Source: Clostridia bacterium (GTDB taxonomy: Bacteria; Bacillota; Clostridia; RUG12999). Taken from it: a DNA stretch of 41,160 nucleotides. The stretch's first letter is position 1. Every line of letters begins with the position of its first letter. This document shows, in pieces, positions 22,268 to 31,842 of the stretch. Both the position numbers and the translations under genes were made by a program. Location: assembly GCA_017396395.1 (NCBI GenBank), contig JAFQMF010000013.1, forward strand, positions 1 to 41,160, given 5' to 3'. The notes beneath the pieces were generated by a model, which made no database searches, was not told where the DNA came from, and was given only the letters and a program-made list of their open reading frames with translations.

Positions 22268-22717
22268 TCATTCCTTTTTTGTAAAATATCCTATTAATAT
22301 ACCCACAAAAGGCAGTGCCATACCAATTACAGAACTCCAGGCGTAGGCTATCATATATCTGTATATAGCTCTCATCATAATAATCTGTGGCATGGCAAAA
22401 ATCATACCTGCAGGATTTTCAGTTTTTGATATAAACACAAATACATATACCGCCATTCCAATTAAAAATATTACTGCAGAAGATAAAACAACCCCAAGCC
22501 TACTACCGCCTTTGCTTTTTACAACTCTGCCCACAAAAATATATGCTGCAAAAAGCACAAGGGCAAAGATTATAAACAATACCTTTTGTCCTACACCCTG
22601 TGCACCTGAAACATTATAAGAAGGGTTGTCATTTAAAATTGGAGAAAAAATTATCGGCACAAGGCAAAGTGCTAAATGAGCACCTATTATGCTAAAAAAT
22701 GTTTTTATAAATTTCAT
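22268..22717 (-). CDS. Hypothetical membrane protein between rsmE and tmcAL
   Basis: 149 residues with four hydrophobic segments (about 5-22, 40-60, 70-92 and 125-145) and a basic loop (GRVVKSKGGSR). No family recognised. I start at ATG 22717, where GGGAGTGAT is six bases upstream; the in-frame start at 22735 lies inside rsmE. Only 4 bp separate it from each neighbour's coding end, so it is translated as part of the operon. Confidence 0.7.
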   Translation of the reverse strand: MKFIKTFFSIIGAHLALCLVPIIFSPILNDNPSYNVSGAQGVGQKVLFIIFALVLFAAYIFVGRVVKSKGGSRLGVVLSSAVIFLIGMAVYVFVFISKTENPAGMIFAMPQIIMMRAIYRYMIAYAWSSVIGMALPFVGILIGYFTKKE

Positions 22718-22721
22718 ATAA

Positions 22722-23456
22722 TCACTCCCAATCATACTGATACATAAGCACCGATAATACGCATAAGGGTGCTGTTTCGGTGCGAAGTATTCTTTTGCCC
22801 AGACTTACAGGCGTTACTCCATTTTCTATGGCAAAAGCTATTTCCTCCTCCGCAAAACCCCCTTCGGGGCCGATAAATACACCAATAGTTTTGGGGGATT
22901 TTCCCTGTAAAAATCCTTTAAAGTCGGATTTTCCCTGTTTTTCATATGGAATAATTGCCATATCAAATTTCTTTGCCAAATCTATTGCCTCTTTAAAGGA
23001 TATGGGAGCTTCCACCTTTGGAATAATCCCTCTGGTGCTTTGTTTTGCCGCCTCCATAGAGATTTTATTCCATCTTTCCTCTTTACCCTTACCTTTTTCC
23101 TGACTAAGCTTTACAACAGCTCTTGATGTAGCAACAGGAACTATAGAATATACGCCTATTTCAACACATTTTTGTATAATCAGCTCCATTTTTGTACCCT
23201 TTGGAAGTCCCTGAAAAATGGTCACCTTTATTTTAGGCTCACTGTCATTTTCTTTTTTGTTAAGTATTTTTGCCTGTACCTGTGTTTTGGAAACTGATAT
23301 TATTTCTGCATCATACTCATAGCCTTCGCTATCGCAAATGCTGAGGTTTTCTCCCTCTGTTACACGCAGTACTCTTGCAAGATGTGCTGAATCTTCTTTT
23401 GATAAGGTGATTATATCATCCATAATCATATTTTTTTCTACAAAAAATCTACTCAT
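22722..23456 (-). CDS. rsmE: 16S rRNA (uracil1498-N3)-methyltransferase
   Basis: A 244-residue SPOUT-fold methyltransferase of the small subunit. Knot motifs at the C terminus are intact: VFIGPEGGFAEEEI and VSLGKRILRTETAPL; the N terminus is the PUA-like RNA-binding domain (HLARVLRVTEGENLSICD). Start is ATG 23456, whose ATGA overlaps the prmA stop, the usual prmA-rsmE coupling in Firmicutes. The longer frame from 23477 would lie within prmA. Confidence 0.95.
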   Translation of the reverse strand: MSRFFVEKNMIMDDIITLSKEDSAHLARVLRVTEGENLSICDSEGYEYDAEIISVSKTQVQAKILNKKENDSEPKIKVTIFQGLPKGTKMELIIQKCVEIGVYSIVPVATSRAVVKLSQEKGKGKEERWNKISMEAAKQSTRGIIPKVEAPISFKEAIDLAKKFDMAIIPYEKQGKSDFKGFLQGKSPKTIGVFIGPEGGFAEEEIAFAIENGVTPVSLGKRILRTETAPLCVLSVLMYQYDWE

Positions 23457-24385
23457 ATGCAAACCACCGCCGCCCAATCTCCCTGACGGATAATTTCACG
23501 GATTTCAAAACCACATTCCTTTAATTTTTCCACCACATCTTCCAGTCTGAAATGTATTATTCCTGAAGTGATATACACTCCGCCCTCTGCCATAAATTGT
23601 CTTACATCAGGAGAAAGAGCTATAATTGCATCTGCAATAATATTTGCTACCACTACCTGATATTTTCCTGTTACCTTATCTGCAAGATTACCTATAACTG
23701 TAGTTATTTTATCATTAACGCCGTTAATTTCTGCATTTTCACCAACAACCTTTACTGCAACAGGGTCAATATCAACAGCAAAACAGCTTTCTGCTCCCAT
23801 TTTTACTGCACCGATAGAGAGTATTCCGCTTCCTGTACCAATATCCAGTACCTTGTCCCCTTTTTTTATAGTTCTTTCAAGTACCTCAAGACACATTCTT
23901 GTAGTTTCGTGAGTACCTGTTCCAAAAGCCATACCAGGGTCAAGCTCAATTACTATTTTGCCATCCTTTTGTGGGATTTCCTCCCATACAGGTTTGATTA
24001 CAATATTTTCTCCGATATATACAGGCTTGTAATACTTCTTCCAGCTGTTCTCCCAGTCCTGCTCGCTTACTATACTGCTTGTAACGGTAGCAGGGCCAAC
24101 ATCCACAAAAGCTTTAGCATTTTCAATGCCCTCCCTTATTTGCATAAGCACCTCTTCAATATTTGCTTCAGGACTGTAATATGCTTTTAATAAACATTTT
24201 TCCTCGCTGTACTTTGCAATTATATCTTCATCCATAACATCCCAGTCGTGGGTGTTTCGGTTAGCTTCATCTATTAAAGAAGGGTCTTCAATATTAATCC
24301 CATCTACTCCTGTTTCATAAAGCACCGCTGTAATAAGCTCCTCCGCCTGAGGAGTTGTAAGAATAGTAACTTCTGTCCAATTCAT
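23453..24385 (-). CDS. prmA: Ribosomal protein L11 methyltransferase
   Basis: A 310-residue SAM-dependent enzyme that methylates lysines and the N terminus of ribosomal protein L11. The N-terminal substrate-recognition domain (1-110) begins MNWTEVTILTTPQAEELI. The catalytic domain has GMAFGTGTHETTRMCLE and motif I KVLDIGTGSGILSIGAVKMGA, followed by VVANIIADAII. Length is standard. ATG 24385 follows AAGGAG, 11 bp after recD2. Confidence 0.96.
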   Translation of the reverse strand: MNWTEVTILTTPQAEELITAVLYETGVDGINIEDPSLIDEANRNTHDWDVMDEDIIAKYSEEKCLLKAYYSPEANIEEVLMQIREGIENAKAFVDVGPATVTSSIVSEQDWENSWKKYYKPVYIGENIVIKPVWEEIPQKDGKIVIELDPGMAFGTGTHETTRMCLEVLERTIKKGDKVLDIGTGSGILSIGAVKMGAESCFAVDIDPVAVKVVGENAEINGVNDKITTVIGNLADKVTGKYQVVVANIIADAIIALSPDVRQFMAEGGVYITSGIIHFRLEDVVEKLKECGFEIREIIRQGDWAAVVCI

Positions 24386-24396
24386 AATTTTTCTCC

Positions 24397-26607
24397 TTAT
24401 ATTCTAAACGCTTTTTCAATCCGGCTAGAAAGACCGCTTCGTCTTTCGTCTTCTCTTTGGTTATTTACCATATTATATAAAATATCCTGTCTTCCTACCA
24501 GCACCACCAGTTTTTTAGCTCTGGTAACTGCTGTATATAACAGATGCTTGCTTTGTAACATACTGTGCATGGGATAAAGTGGAAGTATTACTGCGTCAAA
24601 CTCACTTCCCTGACTTTTATGTACCGTCATAGCATAGGCAAGTTCAATATCTTTTAATAAATCAAAGGGATATTTTACAAGCTTTTCACCATCGAAAATT
24701 ATATCTGCATACCCTTCCTGCATATGCAGCTTTTCCACAAAGCCAATATCTCCGTTGTATATTCCGCCACCCTTTGAGCCGTCATTACGCTCCCAGTCAA
24801 TTTCATAATTATTTCTGGTCTGCATAATTTTATCTCCTTCACGGATAGTATAAAAGAACCTTGTAATCTCCCTTTTCTCCTTAGAAGGCGGGTTAATTTT
24901 ACTTTGCAGCAGCTTATTAAGTTCTTCTACACCAGCTTCTCCTCTTTTTACAGGAGACAGAATTTGTATTTCCGTTAAAGGGTCGCTTCCCCTTAGATAT
25001 TCAGGCAATCTCTTTGTACAAAGCTGGAGAATTTCCTCCACTCCCTGTTTAACATTGGGACGGGTCAGCATGAAAAAGTCGCTGTGTCTGCCAATGATTT
25101 CCGGCATCTGCCCTTTGTTTATTTTGTGAGCATTAACTACTATCATACTCTGCTCTGCCTGACGAAAAATTTCATTAAGGCGTACGCTTTTTATAACATT
25201 ACTCTGGAGCATATCTTTAAGAACCTGACCTGCTCCTACAGAAGGTAACTGGTCAGCATCCCCTACCATTATAAGCCTTGCACCTTTTTTCACTGCCTTT
25301 AAAAGGTGGTACATTAAAAGAATATCTACCATAGACATTTCGTCTATTATTATAACATCAGCAGAAAGCGGATTAGTATCATTTCGCTGAAAAACCCATT
25401 TCCCTTCCATACTGCTTGCATCCATTTCAAGAAGTCTGTGAATGGTTTTAGCATCCATATTGCAAAGCTGAGTCATTCTTTTAGCGGCACGTCCTGTAGG
25501 TGCACCAAGAGCAACCTTAAGCTTTTTCCTTTTCATAAGTGCAATTATTGCACGGATAATGGTGGTTTTTCCCGTACCCGGACCGCCTGTAATAATCAGC
25601 AGGCTGTTTCTTACCGCCTTTTCAATTGCCTCTTTCTGCATAGGGGCAAAATCCATTTTCATTTCCTTTTCCACTTGTGCTATATCCTCAAAAAGTTCAT
25701 TTTGTTTAACCTTGAACTTTTCTTCTGACATATGGCTAAGGTATGCTGCCACTCCATTCTCTGCAATATAATAAGCAGGAAGATAAATATTAATGTTCTC
25801 CCCTTCTTTGTTAAGACGCACATCTCCGCTTACTGTCATTTCCACAAGAGCATCCTGCACCTGGCACTCATCCACACCTAAAAACTCCATTACCTGTAAA
25901 ATCAAAATATCTTTTGGCATAAAGGTATGGCCGTTTGATACCCCTACAGACAGCACATATTCAACGCCTGCAGAAATTCTCTGTCTGCAGTTGTGATACA
26001 TACCTATTTTTGATGCTATTTTATCTGCAGTTTTAAAACCCACTCCCTCTATATCACGGCATAAAATATATGGGTTTTCTTTGATTTTTTCTATTGCCTC
26101 ATCTCCATACTCTTTATATACCTTGTATGCATATGAGGCACTTATATCGTATTTATTAAAAAAAATAACAATATCTGAAATTCCTTGCTGACGGATATAA
26201 TCGTCGTGAATTTCTATTGCTTTTTTTTCACTTATTCCTTTTATTTTTGCAAGCTTTAAGGGATTTTCCCTGATCACACTCAGGCTGTCTTTCCCAAAGG
26301 CATCCATAATTTTTTTAGCAGTGCTTTCTCCTATACCTTTTATGGCACCTGATGAAAGAAAAAGAAAAATATCCTCTTCAAGCTCCATTTTAGCCTTTTT
26401 ATAAGATTCAATTTTAAACTGCTCACCGTGTTCTATATGGATTTCCCAAGACCCTGTAGCAGATAATTTATCCCCCACATTTACAAAGGGTAAATACCCT
26501 ACCGCCACAAAATCTCCCAGCTCCTGATTGGAAACTTCACAGATTGTATAGCTGTTTGCTTCGTTTTGCCATATTATATATTCAATTCTGAAGCTGATAG
26601 TTTCCAT
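24397..26607 (-). CDS. recD2: ATP-dependent DNA helicase RecD2
   Basis: A 736-residue SF1B 5'-3' helicase of the RecD2/TraA-like family, acting in DNA repair without RecBC. It has an N-terminal OB-like domain, tandem helix-hairpin-helix motifs (AIKGIGESTAKKIMDAFG at about 87-104; a second at 183-200), then the helicase core: Walker A GGPGTGKTT (341-349), Walker B IIIDEMSMVD, and the C-terminal SH3 and VHKSQGSEFDAVI motif. I start at ATG 26607 (METISFRIEY); the 25 extra in-frame codons upstream cross the promoter. It is first in the nine-gene minus-strand operon. Confidence 0.94.
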   Translation of the reverse strand: METISFRIEYIIWQNEANSYTICEVSNQELGDFVAVGYLPFVNVGDKLSATGSWEIHIEHGEQFKIESYKKAKMELEEDIFLFLSSGAIKGIGESTAKKIMDAFGKDSLSVIRENPLKLAKIKGISEKKAIEIHDDYIRQQGISDIVIFFNKYDISASYAYKVYKEYGDEAIEKIKENPYILCRDIEGVGFKTADKIASKIGMYHNCRQRISAGVEYVLSVGVSNGHTFMPKDILILQVMEFLGVDECQVQDALVEMTVSGDVRLNKEGENINIYLPAYYIAENGVAAYLSHMSEEKFKVKQNELFEDIAQVEKEMKMDFAPMQKEAIEKAVRNSLLIITGGPGTGKTTIIRAIIALMKRKKLKVALGAPTGRAAKRMTQLCNMDAKTIHRLLEMDASSMEGKWVFQRNDTNPLSADVIIIDEMSMVDILLMYHLLKAVKKGARLIMVGDADQLPSVGAGQVLKDMLQSNVIKSVRLNEIFRQAEQSMIVVNAHKINKGQMPEIIGRHSDFFMLTRPNVKQGVEEILQLCTKRLPEYLRGSDPLTEIQILSPVKRGEAGVEELNKLLQSKINPPSKEKREITRFFYTIREGDKIMQTRNNYEIDWERNDGSKGGGIYNGDIGFVEKLHMQEGYADIIFDGEKLVKYPFDLLKDIELAYAMTVHKSQGSEFDAVILPLYPMHSMLQSKHLLYTAVTRAKKLVVLVGRQDILYNMVNNQREDERRSGLSSRIEKAFRI

Positions 26608-26641
26608 ATAGCTTTTTCGCCTTTCAATAGTATTTATTATA

Positions 26642-26670
26642 ATTATACAATAAATACTTTTCAAAAACAA
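26642..26670 (-). promoter_or_regulatory. Promoter of the recD2 operon
   Basis: Minus strand TTGTTT (26665-26670), 17-bp spacer, TATAAT (26642-26647), back-to-back with the typA promoter. Confidence 0.65.
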
Positions 26671-26691
26671 GATATTTTGCAAAAATGCTGA

Positions 26692-26720
26692 TTGTTTTTT
26701 TTAAGGTATTGTGGTATAAT
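26692..26720 (+). promoter_or_regulatory. Promoter of typA
   Basis: TTGTTT (26692-26697), 17-bp spacer, TATAAT (26715-26720), 50 bp before the typA ATG. Confidence 0.68.
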
Positions 26721-26770
26721 TATTCAGTTAAATTGATTTATTCCTATTTTTTATTAAGGAGACTTTATAT

Positions 26771-28600
26771 ATGAAAATTGAAAGCATCAGAAATGTTGCC
26801 ATTATCGCTCACGTTGACCACGGTAAAACTACTATGGTAGATAAAATGTTAAAGCAAAGCGGTATTTTCAGAAGCAACGAGGTTGTTCAGGAAAGGGTTA
26901 TGGACTCTAATGACTTAGAGCGTGAAAGAGGTATTACTATTTTATCAAAAAATACTTCTGTTACCTATAAGGATATTAAAATCAACATTGTAGATACTCC
27001 CGGCCATGCAGATTTTGGCGGTGAGGTAGAGCGTGTACTTGGTATGGTAGAAGGTGTGCTTTTACTTGTTGATGCTTTTGAAGGTGCTATGCCCCAGACA
27101 AGATTTGTACTTAAAAAAGCTCTTGAAAAGGGACTTAAGCCTATTGTTGTAGTAAACAAAATTGATAAGCCCAACGCAAGACCTATTGAAGTTGTTGATG
27201 AAGTTTTTGATTTGTTTTTCGAGTTGGGTGCAAACGAGCAGCAGCTTGATTTTCCTGTTATTTATGCCTCCTCCCGTGAAGGGTTTGCTATGAAGGATTT
27301 AGAAAATCCTCAGGAGGATTTAACAGAGCTTTTTGATGCCATTTTGGAAATGGTTCCACCCCCTGAGTGTGACCCTGATAAACCTTTCCAGATGCTTGTT
27401 TCTAATATTGATTCAGACGAATACATCGGCAGAATTGCAGTAGGAAAAATTCTTCGTGGCAGTGTAAATGCCGGAGAAACTGTTTCAATCTGCAAAAAAA
27501 CCGGCAAAGTGGAAACCGCAAAGGTGGGTAAACTGTTTATATATGATGGTCTTAAAAGAGAAGATGCCGAAACTGTTTCCTGCGGTGAAATTGTATGTAT
27601 ATCAGGTCTTGGAAATATTGAAATCGGGGAAACAGTATGTAATGTGAACACTCCCGAAGCACTTCCTGTAATTGAAGTAGATGAGCCTACAATTTCTATG
27701 AATTTTCTTGTAAATAACAGTCCTTTTGCAGGGAAAGAGGGTCAGTTTGTAACTTCAAGACATCTAAGAGCAAGAATTTTCAAGGAGCTTGATACAAATG
27801 TAAGCCTTAAGGTTGAAGAAACTGACTCAGCAGATTGCTTTAAATTATCAGGCAGAGGTGAGCTTCACCTTTCCATTTTAATTGAAACTATGCGTCGTGA
27901 AGGGTATGAATTTCAGGTTTCAAAGCCTCAGGTAATCTTAAAGGAAATTGACGGAAAAACCTGTGAACCCTATGAAATTGTGATAGTTGATGTGCCTGAA
28001 GAATATGTAGGAACAGTTATTGAAAAGCTGGGCGGAAGAAAAGGCGAAATGCTGAATATGACCCCCATAAACGGCGGTACTTACAGCAGAGTTGAATTCC
28101 GTATTCCTTCAAGAGGATTAATTGGTTATCGAAGCGAGTTTTTAACAGATACTCGAGGAAATGGTATAATGAACACTCTTTTTGATAAGTATGACCAGTA
28201 CTGTGGTGAAATGCCGGGCAGAAACAGAGGTTCTATGATTGCCTGGGAAGACGGCGAATCTGTTACCTATGGTCTTTATAACGCAGAAGGCAGAGGGGAT
28301 TTATTTATCGGTGCTGGCGTTAAGGTATATGAAGGTATGATAGTAGGCAGAAATGCAAAGGCTGAGGACATTGTAATTAATGTATGTAAGAAAAAGCACG
28401 CAACAAATACCCGTGCATCAGGCTCGGATGATGCTTTAAAGCTTACTCCCCCAATTAATATGAGCTTAGAAAATTGTCTTGAATTTATTGCGGATGACGA
28501 GCTTGTAGAGGTTACTCCCGAAAACATCCGTCTTAGAAAGAAGATTTTAGATACCGACCTTCGTGCAAAGGCAGAAGCTAAAAACAAAAAAGGAAATTAA
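26771..28600 (+). CDS. typA: Ribosome-associated translational GTPase TypA/BipA
   Basis: A 609-residue EF-G-like GTPase that assists ribosome assembly and stress or cold adaptation. G1 AHVDHGKTT (13-21), G2 RERGITI, G3 DTPGHADF and G4 [10 protein letters not shown] are intact. Domains II, III and V follow, and the BipA-specific C-terminal domain is recognisable by [21 protein letters not shown] and [21 protein letters not shown]. Full length. AAGGAG precedes ATG 26771. Monocistronic, with its own promoter and terminator. Confidence 0.97.
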   Translation: MKIESIRNVAIIAHVDHGKTTMVDKMLKQSGIFRSNEVVQERVMDSNDLERERGITILSKNTSVTYKDIKINIVDTPGHADFGGEVERVLGMVEGVLLLVDAFEGAMPQTRFVLKKALEKGLKPIVVVNKIDKPNARPIEVVDEVFDLFFELGANEQQLDFPVIYASSREGFAMKDLENPQEDLTELFDAILEMVPPPECDPDKPFQMLVSNIDSDEYIGRIAVGKILRGSVNAGETVSICKKTGKVETAKVGKLFIYDGLKREDAETVSCGEIVCISGLGNIEIGETVCNVNTPEALPVIEVDEPTISMNFLVNNSPFAGKEGQFVTSRHLRARIFKELDTNVSLKVEETDSADCFKLSGRGELHLSILIETMRREGYEFQVSKPQVILKEIDGKTCEPYEIVIVDVPEEYVGTVIEKLGGRKGEMLNMTPINGGTYSRVEFRIPSRGLIGYRSEFLTDTRGNGIMNTLFDKYDQYCGEMPGRNRGSMIAWEDGESVTYGLYNAEGRGDLFIGAGVKVYEGMIVGRNAKAEDIVINVCKKKHATNTRASGSDDALKLTPPINMSLENCLEFIADDELVEVTPENIRLRKKILDTDLRAKAEAKNKKGN

Positions 28601-28684
28601 TATAATAAACAAAAGCGGAGAATTTAGACACCATCTTATAAGCAAGTAATGGTTTGAAGTCCTATTTCCCCTTTATACTATGTT

Positions 28685-28726
28685 AAAAAGTCCCGTAATA
28701 CTGATGTATTACGGGACTTTTAATTT
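28685..28726. terminator. typA terminator, bidirectional
   Basis: Stem AAAAGTCCCGTAATAC with its perfect complement around a TGAT loop (arms within 28685-28701 and 28706-28721), then a T-rich tract. Convergent mnmA ends 45 bp away, so it can serve both genes. The remaining 28601-28684 holds nothing recognisable. Confidence 0.88.
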
Positions 28727-28770
28727 TTATCTAAGTGTAAAGGAGTGCCCAGCTACCAGCTATTGGCTTT

Positions 28771-29808
28771 TTACTTTATTATTCCTCCGCCGATAACAAT
28801 ATCTCCATCATAAAGAACAACCGCCTGACCTTTGGATATTGCCCTTTGAGGAGTATCAAAAACAATTTTTACATCATTATTTTCAAGCACCGTTACTGTT
28901 GCAGGCTGTTCAGTATGCTTATAACGAATTTTCGCATATGCACGGATAGGCTTTTTCGGCTTATCAAAAGCAATCCAGTTAAACTCCTTTGCAGTAAGCT
29001 CATTTTCAAAAAGTTCACTGTCTTCACATAAGACAACCCTGTTACCTTCCACATCCTTTTCTTTAACATATAAAGGTCTTGGCAGAGCAAGTCCTAAACC
29101 TTTTCTCTGACCTATTGTATAATTTATAATTCCCTTATGTTTACCCAGCACCTTGCCGTCTGCCGACACAAAATCTCCTTTGGGATAGCTTTTTCCTGTA
29201 AGACTTGAAATTACTCCTGCGTAATCTCCGTTTGGCACAAAGCAAATGTCCTGACTGTCTTTTTTTCGTGCATTTGTAAGGTCATTTTCCTCCGCTATTT
29301 CTCTTGCCTTTTCTTTAGATATATTACCTAAAGGGAACAGCGTATGTGAAAGCTGATTTTGAGAAAGAGAGTATAGCATATAGCTTTGGTCTTTTGACAA
29401 ATCTGCCGCTTTTTTAAGCAAAAACCGACCATCTTTTTCCTCAATTCTGGCATAATGCCCTGTTGCAATATAATCATATCCCGCTTCCTGCAAATAGTCA
29501 ATCATACTGCCAAATTTCAAGTATTTATTACACACAAGGCAGGGGTTAGGAGTTTCTCCTTCCTCATATGCCCTAATAAATCTTTCTATTACCTGTTTTT
29601 TAAATTCATCCGTATAATCAAGTATTATATGAGAAATTCCCAGCTTGTCCGCTACTTTTTTCGCATCAATTTCGTCCTGAGAATTCCCCTCACCTTTATC
29701 AAAAAGGTGCATTGTGGCACCTATGCACTCATATCCTTTTTGCTTCACAAGCAAGGCGGTAACACTGGAATCCACTCCCCCACTCATAGCAACAAGTACC
29801 TTTTTCAT
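28771..29808 (-). CDS. mnmA: tRNA-specific 2-thiouridylase MnmA
   Basis: A 345-residue enzyme that thiolates U34 of tRNA Lys/Glu/Gln. The PP-loop SGGVDSS (9-15) binds ATP; the catalytic cysteines are C90 in ETPNPCLVC and C189 in SQDICFVPNGDY; DQSYMLYSLSQNQL is the tRNA-binding signature. All are intact and length is normal. I start at ATG 29808, six bases after AAAGGAAAG; the longer frame begins in the upstream gene. It begins 1 bp after the tcdA stop codon. Confidence 0.96.
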   Translation of the reverse strand: MKKVLVAMSGGVDSSVTALLVKQKGYECIGATMHLFDKGEGNSQDEIDAKKVADKLGISHIILDYTDEFKKQVIERFIRAYEEGETPNPCLVCNKYLKFGSMIDYLQEAGYDYIATGHYARIEEKDGRFLLKKAADLSKDQSYMLYSLSQNQLSHTLFPLGNISKEKAREIAEENDLTNARKKDSQDICFVPNGDYAGVISSLTGKSYPKGDFVSADGKVLGKHKGIINYTIGQRKGLGLALPRPLYVKEKDVEGNRVVLCEDSELFENELTAKEFNWIAFDKPKKPIRAYAKIRYKHTEQPATVTVLENNDVKIVFDTPQRAISKGQAVVLYDGDIVIGGGIIK

Positions 29809-29809
29809 A

Positions 29810-30532
29810 CTAATCTTTCCTTTCAAATCCTGTCAGGTCATTTACCACTTTTGATGCAATAATAAGTCCTACTGCAGAGGGTACAAAAGAAGTTGAACCT
29901 GGGGCAGGTTTTCCGCCTTTTGTTTCTTCTGTATCTCCCCGCCTTGTTATGGGAACTTCTTTGGAATATACCACCTTAAGCTTTTTTATTCCTCTTTTTT
30001 TAAGCTCATATCTCATTACCTTTGCAAGCGGGCATACTGAGGTTTTATAAATATCGGTAATTTCAAAAGCGGTAGGGTCCACCTTATTTCCCGCACCCAT
30101 CGAGGAAATAAGAGGTACTCCCAGCTTTTCGCACTGAAGAGCAAGCTCTATTTTTGCACTGACGGTATCTACTGCATCTACCACATAATCATATACTGAT
30201 AGGTCAAATTCCTCTGCATTTTCAGGCAGATAAAATTTTTCATATTTATTAACGACAGTATCAGGGCAAATATCCTTCACCCTATCTGCCATAGCTTCAA
30301 CCTTTGGCATACCTATAGTTTTATAGGTGGCAATAATCTGCCTGTTAATATTGGAAAGGGAAACCTTGTCACTGTCAATAATATCAAGAGTGCCAACACC
30401 GCTTCTGGCTAAGGCTTCAACTGTATATCCGCCAACGCCTCCAACGCCAAAAACCGCCACTCTTGCCCTTTTAAGTTTTTCAATTCCCTCTTTACCATAT
30501 AAAATTTCACTACGGGAAAACTGATTTATCAT
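29810..30532 (-). CDS. tcdA: tRNA threonylcarbamoyladenosine dehydratase
   Basis: A 240-residue E1/ThiF-fold enzyme that activates t6A37 in tRNA to form the cyclic ct6A. The nucleotide-binding motif is VGGVGGYT (about 29-37), followed by ARSGVGTLDIIDSDKVSLSNINRQ. SSMGAGNKVDPTAFEITDIYKTSVCPLAK is the TcdA/CsdL-type middle, which distinguishes it from ThiF and MoeB. The upstream TSCPD gene lies 16 bp away and mnmA follows immediately, a small tRNA-modification operon. Confidence 0.93.
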   Translation of the reverse strand: MINQFSRSEILYGKEGIEKLKRARVAVFGVGGVGGYTVEALARSGVGTLDIIDSDKVSLSNINRQIIATYKTIGMPKVEAMADRVKDICPDTVVNKYEKFYLPENAEEFDLSVYDYVVDAVDTVSAKIELALQCEKLGVPLISSMGAGNKVDPTAFEITDIYKTSVCPLAKVMRYELKKRGIKKLKVVYSKEVPITRRGDTEETKGGKPAPGSTSFVPSAVGLIIASKVVNDLTGFERKD

Positions 30533-30548
30533 ATCTTTTCTCGTCCTT

Positions 30549-30800
30549 TTATTTTTGATTTACCGCTTCCTTTAATGCTTTAACAAGCTGGTCGGAGCAA
30601 GAGGTGGATTTAAATCCGCAGGTAATACCCTCACACCTTTTTGCTATCTCCTCCACAGTCATTCCTTCTACTAAAGAAGCTATAGCCTTAAGGTTGCCGT
30701 TACAACCTCCTATAAACTGTACTTTTTTTACAATATTTCCATCAAGCTCAAAAGTAATCTGGGATGAGCAAGTGCCCTTTGTTCTGTATGTGTAAGTCAT
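30549..30800 (-). CDS. TIGR03905-family TSCPD domain protein
   Basis: An 83-residue stand-alone TSCPD protein, resembling the cysteine-rich C-terminal domain of vitamin B12-dependent ribonucleotide reductase. Conserved cysteines are visible in GTCSS, GGCNGNLKAI, RCEGITCGFKSTSC. Function is unknown; metal or nucleotide binding is likely. It has its own promoter and is the first gene of the operon with tcdA and mnmA. ATG 30800 follows AAAGGAAG. Confidence 0.9.
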   Translation of the reverse strand: MTYTYRTKGTCSSQITFELDGNIVKKVQFIGGCNGNLKAIASLVEGMTVEEIAKRCEGITCGFKSTSCSDQLVKALKEAVNQK

Positions 30801-30847
30801 ATTTTTTCTTCCTTTTACTAATTTATTTTATAATACCATCCACAGCT

Positions 30848-30876
30848 ATTTTAACACAATTCAACCTCTAATTCAA
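30848..30876 (-). promoter_or_regulatory. Promoter of the TSCPD-tcdA-mnmA operon
   Basis: Minus strand TTGAAT (30871-30876), 17-bp spacer, TAAAAT (30848-30853). Confidence 0.7.
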
Positions 30877-30891
30877 GTAGAAAAATTTGAA

Positions 30892-30930
30892 AAAAAGACT
30901 AAGTTTATATGCTTAAAACTTAGTCTTTTT
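30892..30930. terminator. Terminator overlapping the xerD-like stop codon
   Basis: Perfect 15-bp stem AAAAAGACTAAGTTT (30892-30906) with complement 30916-30930 around a 9-base loop; it ends the spoIIM-xer operon. Confidence 0.85.
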
Positions 30931-31825
30931 ATTTTCTGCCTGCTCTTGGATGAGCTTTTTTATATACCTCAGATAAATTGCCTTCCATCATTTTTTTATA
31001 AAGTGCCGAAGTGGAATTGCTTACATTCCCCAGCATATTTTGTACACTGCCCATATCCACACCATTATCCAGCATATGAACTGCAAAGGTATGGCGTATT
31101 GTATCGGGAGTAATTTCAGAGGTTATATTAGCTCTTTTTTTGTAGTCCTTTAAAATTTTCCACAAGCCCTGTCTTGTTAAGGCTTGTCCGTTTAAATTAA
31201 GGAAAAGCTCAGGTGCCTGCTCTGATACAACCTGTCTGTTTCGTGCATTTTCAACATATCTTGTAAGTGCATACACTGCCATTTCGCCGATAGGAACTGC
31301 CCGTCTGTGACTGCCTTTTCCGCATATAATAAACTGTTTATCCAAATCAATCTCATCAGCTCGAAGAGAAATAAGCTCAGATACCTTCATTCCTGTGGCA
31401 TACATAAGCTCTAAAATTGCTTTATCTCTGTAGCCTTTAAAATCAACCGTTCTTGGAATATCTAAAAGTCTTTTAATTTCATCCAGCTCAAGTACTGCAG
31501 GAGTGTTACTCTCCTCTGCTTTTGGTATTTTAAGATTTTCTGTAGGGTCCTGCTCCACATATCCTGAAATTAATGCAAAGTTATAGAAAGAACGAAGAGA
31601 TGCTGTACTTCTTGCAATAGAAGAAGGTGCTTTTTTCATACGTTGCATATGCACAATATAAGAAGTAAGCATAGGCTTTGTAACGTCGCATAAATCTTTA
31701 ATTCCTGAGTTTTTCGCAAACTCATCCAATTGTCGTATATCACGGATATAAGATTCCACTGTATTTTTAGACAGTTTTTTCTCTTTTTCAAGATAAGTAA
31801 TATACTTTTTTACAAGCCTTGACAT
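30929..31825 (-). CDS. xerD: XerD-like tyrosine recombinase with three substituted catalytic positions
   Basis: 298 residues with the normal two-domain Xer layout: SAM-like N-terminal DNA-binding domain (about 1-88) and catalytic domain (110-298). Aligned by motif to XerD, the nucleophile Y276, K170 and R244 are kept. Arg I in the usual TGxRVSEL is Lys (K147, TGMKVSEL), the first His of HxxRH is Asp (D241, TPDTIRH), and the His after MLG is Asn (N267, MLGNVSN). It ends in the Xer-like AHPRAGRK. It directly follows spoIIM (17 bp), as xerD lies near spoIIM in Bacillus, so it is the positional orthologue. Cleavage chemistry may be altered or lost. ATG 31825 has GGGAGGAAGG upstream. Confidence 0.85.
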   Translation of the reverse strand: MSRLVKKYITYLEKEKKLSKNTVESYIRDIRQLDEFAKNSGIKDLCDVTKPMLTSYIVHMQRMKKAPSSIARSTASLRSFYNFALISGYVEQDPTENLKIPKAEESNTPAVLELDEIKRLLDIPRTVDFKGYRDKAILELMYATGMKVSELISLRADEIDLDKQFIICGKGSHRRAVPIGEMAVYALTRYVENARNRQVVSEQAPELFLNLNGQALTRQGLWKILKDYKKRANITSEITPDTIRHTFAVHMLDNGVDMGSVQNMLGNVSNSTSALYKKMMEGNLSEVYKKAHPRAGRK

Positions 31826-31842
31826 TTTCCTTCCTCCCTTCG

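Noticed and set aside
23597-24190. 197-codon plus-strand frame
   Set aside because: It is a Cys/Tyr/Ser-rich shadow antisense to prmA, whose own frame is well supported.
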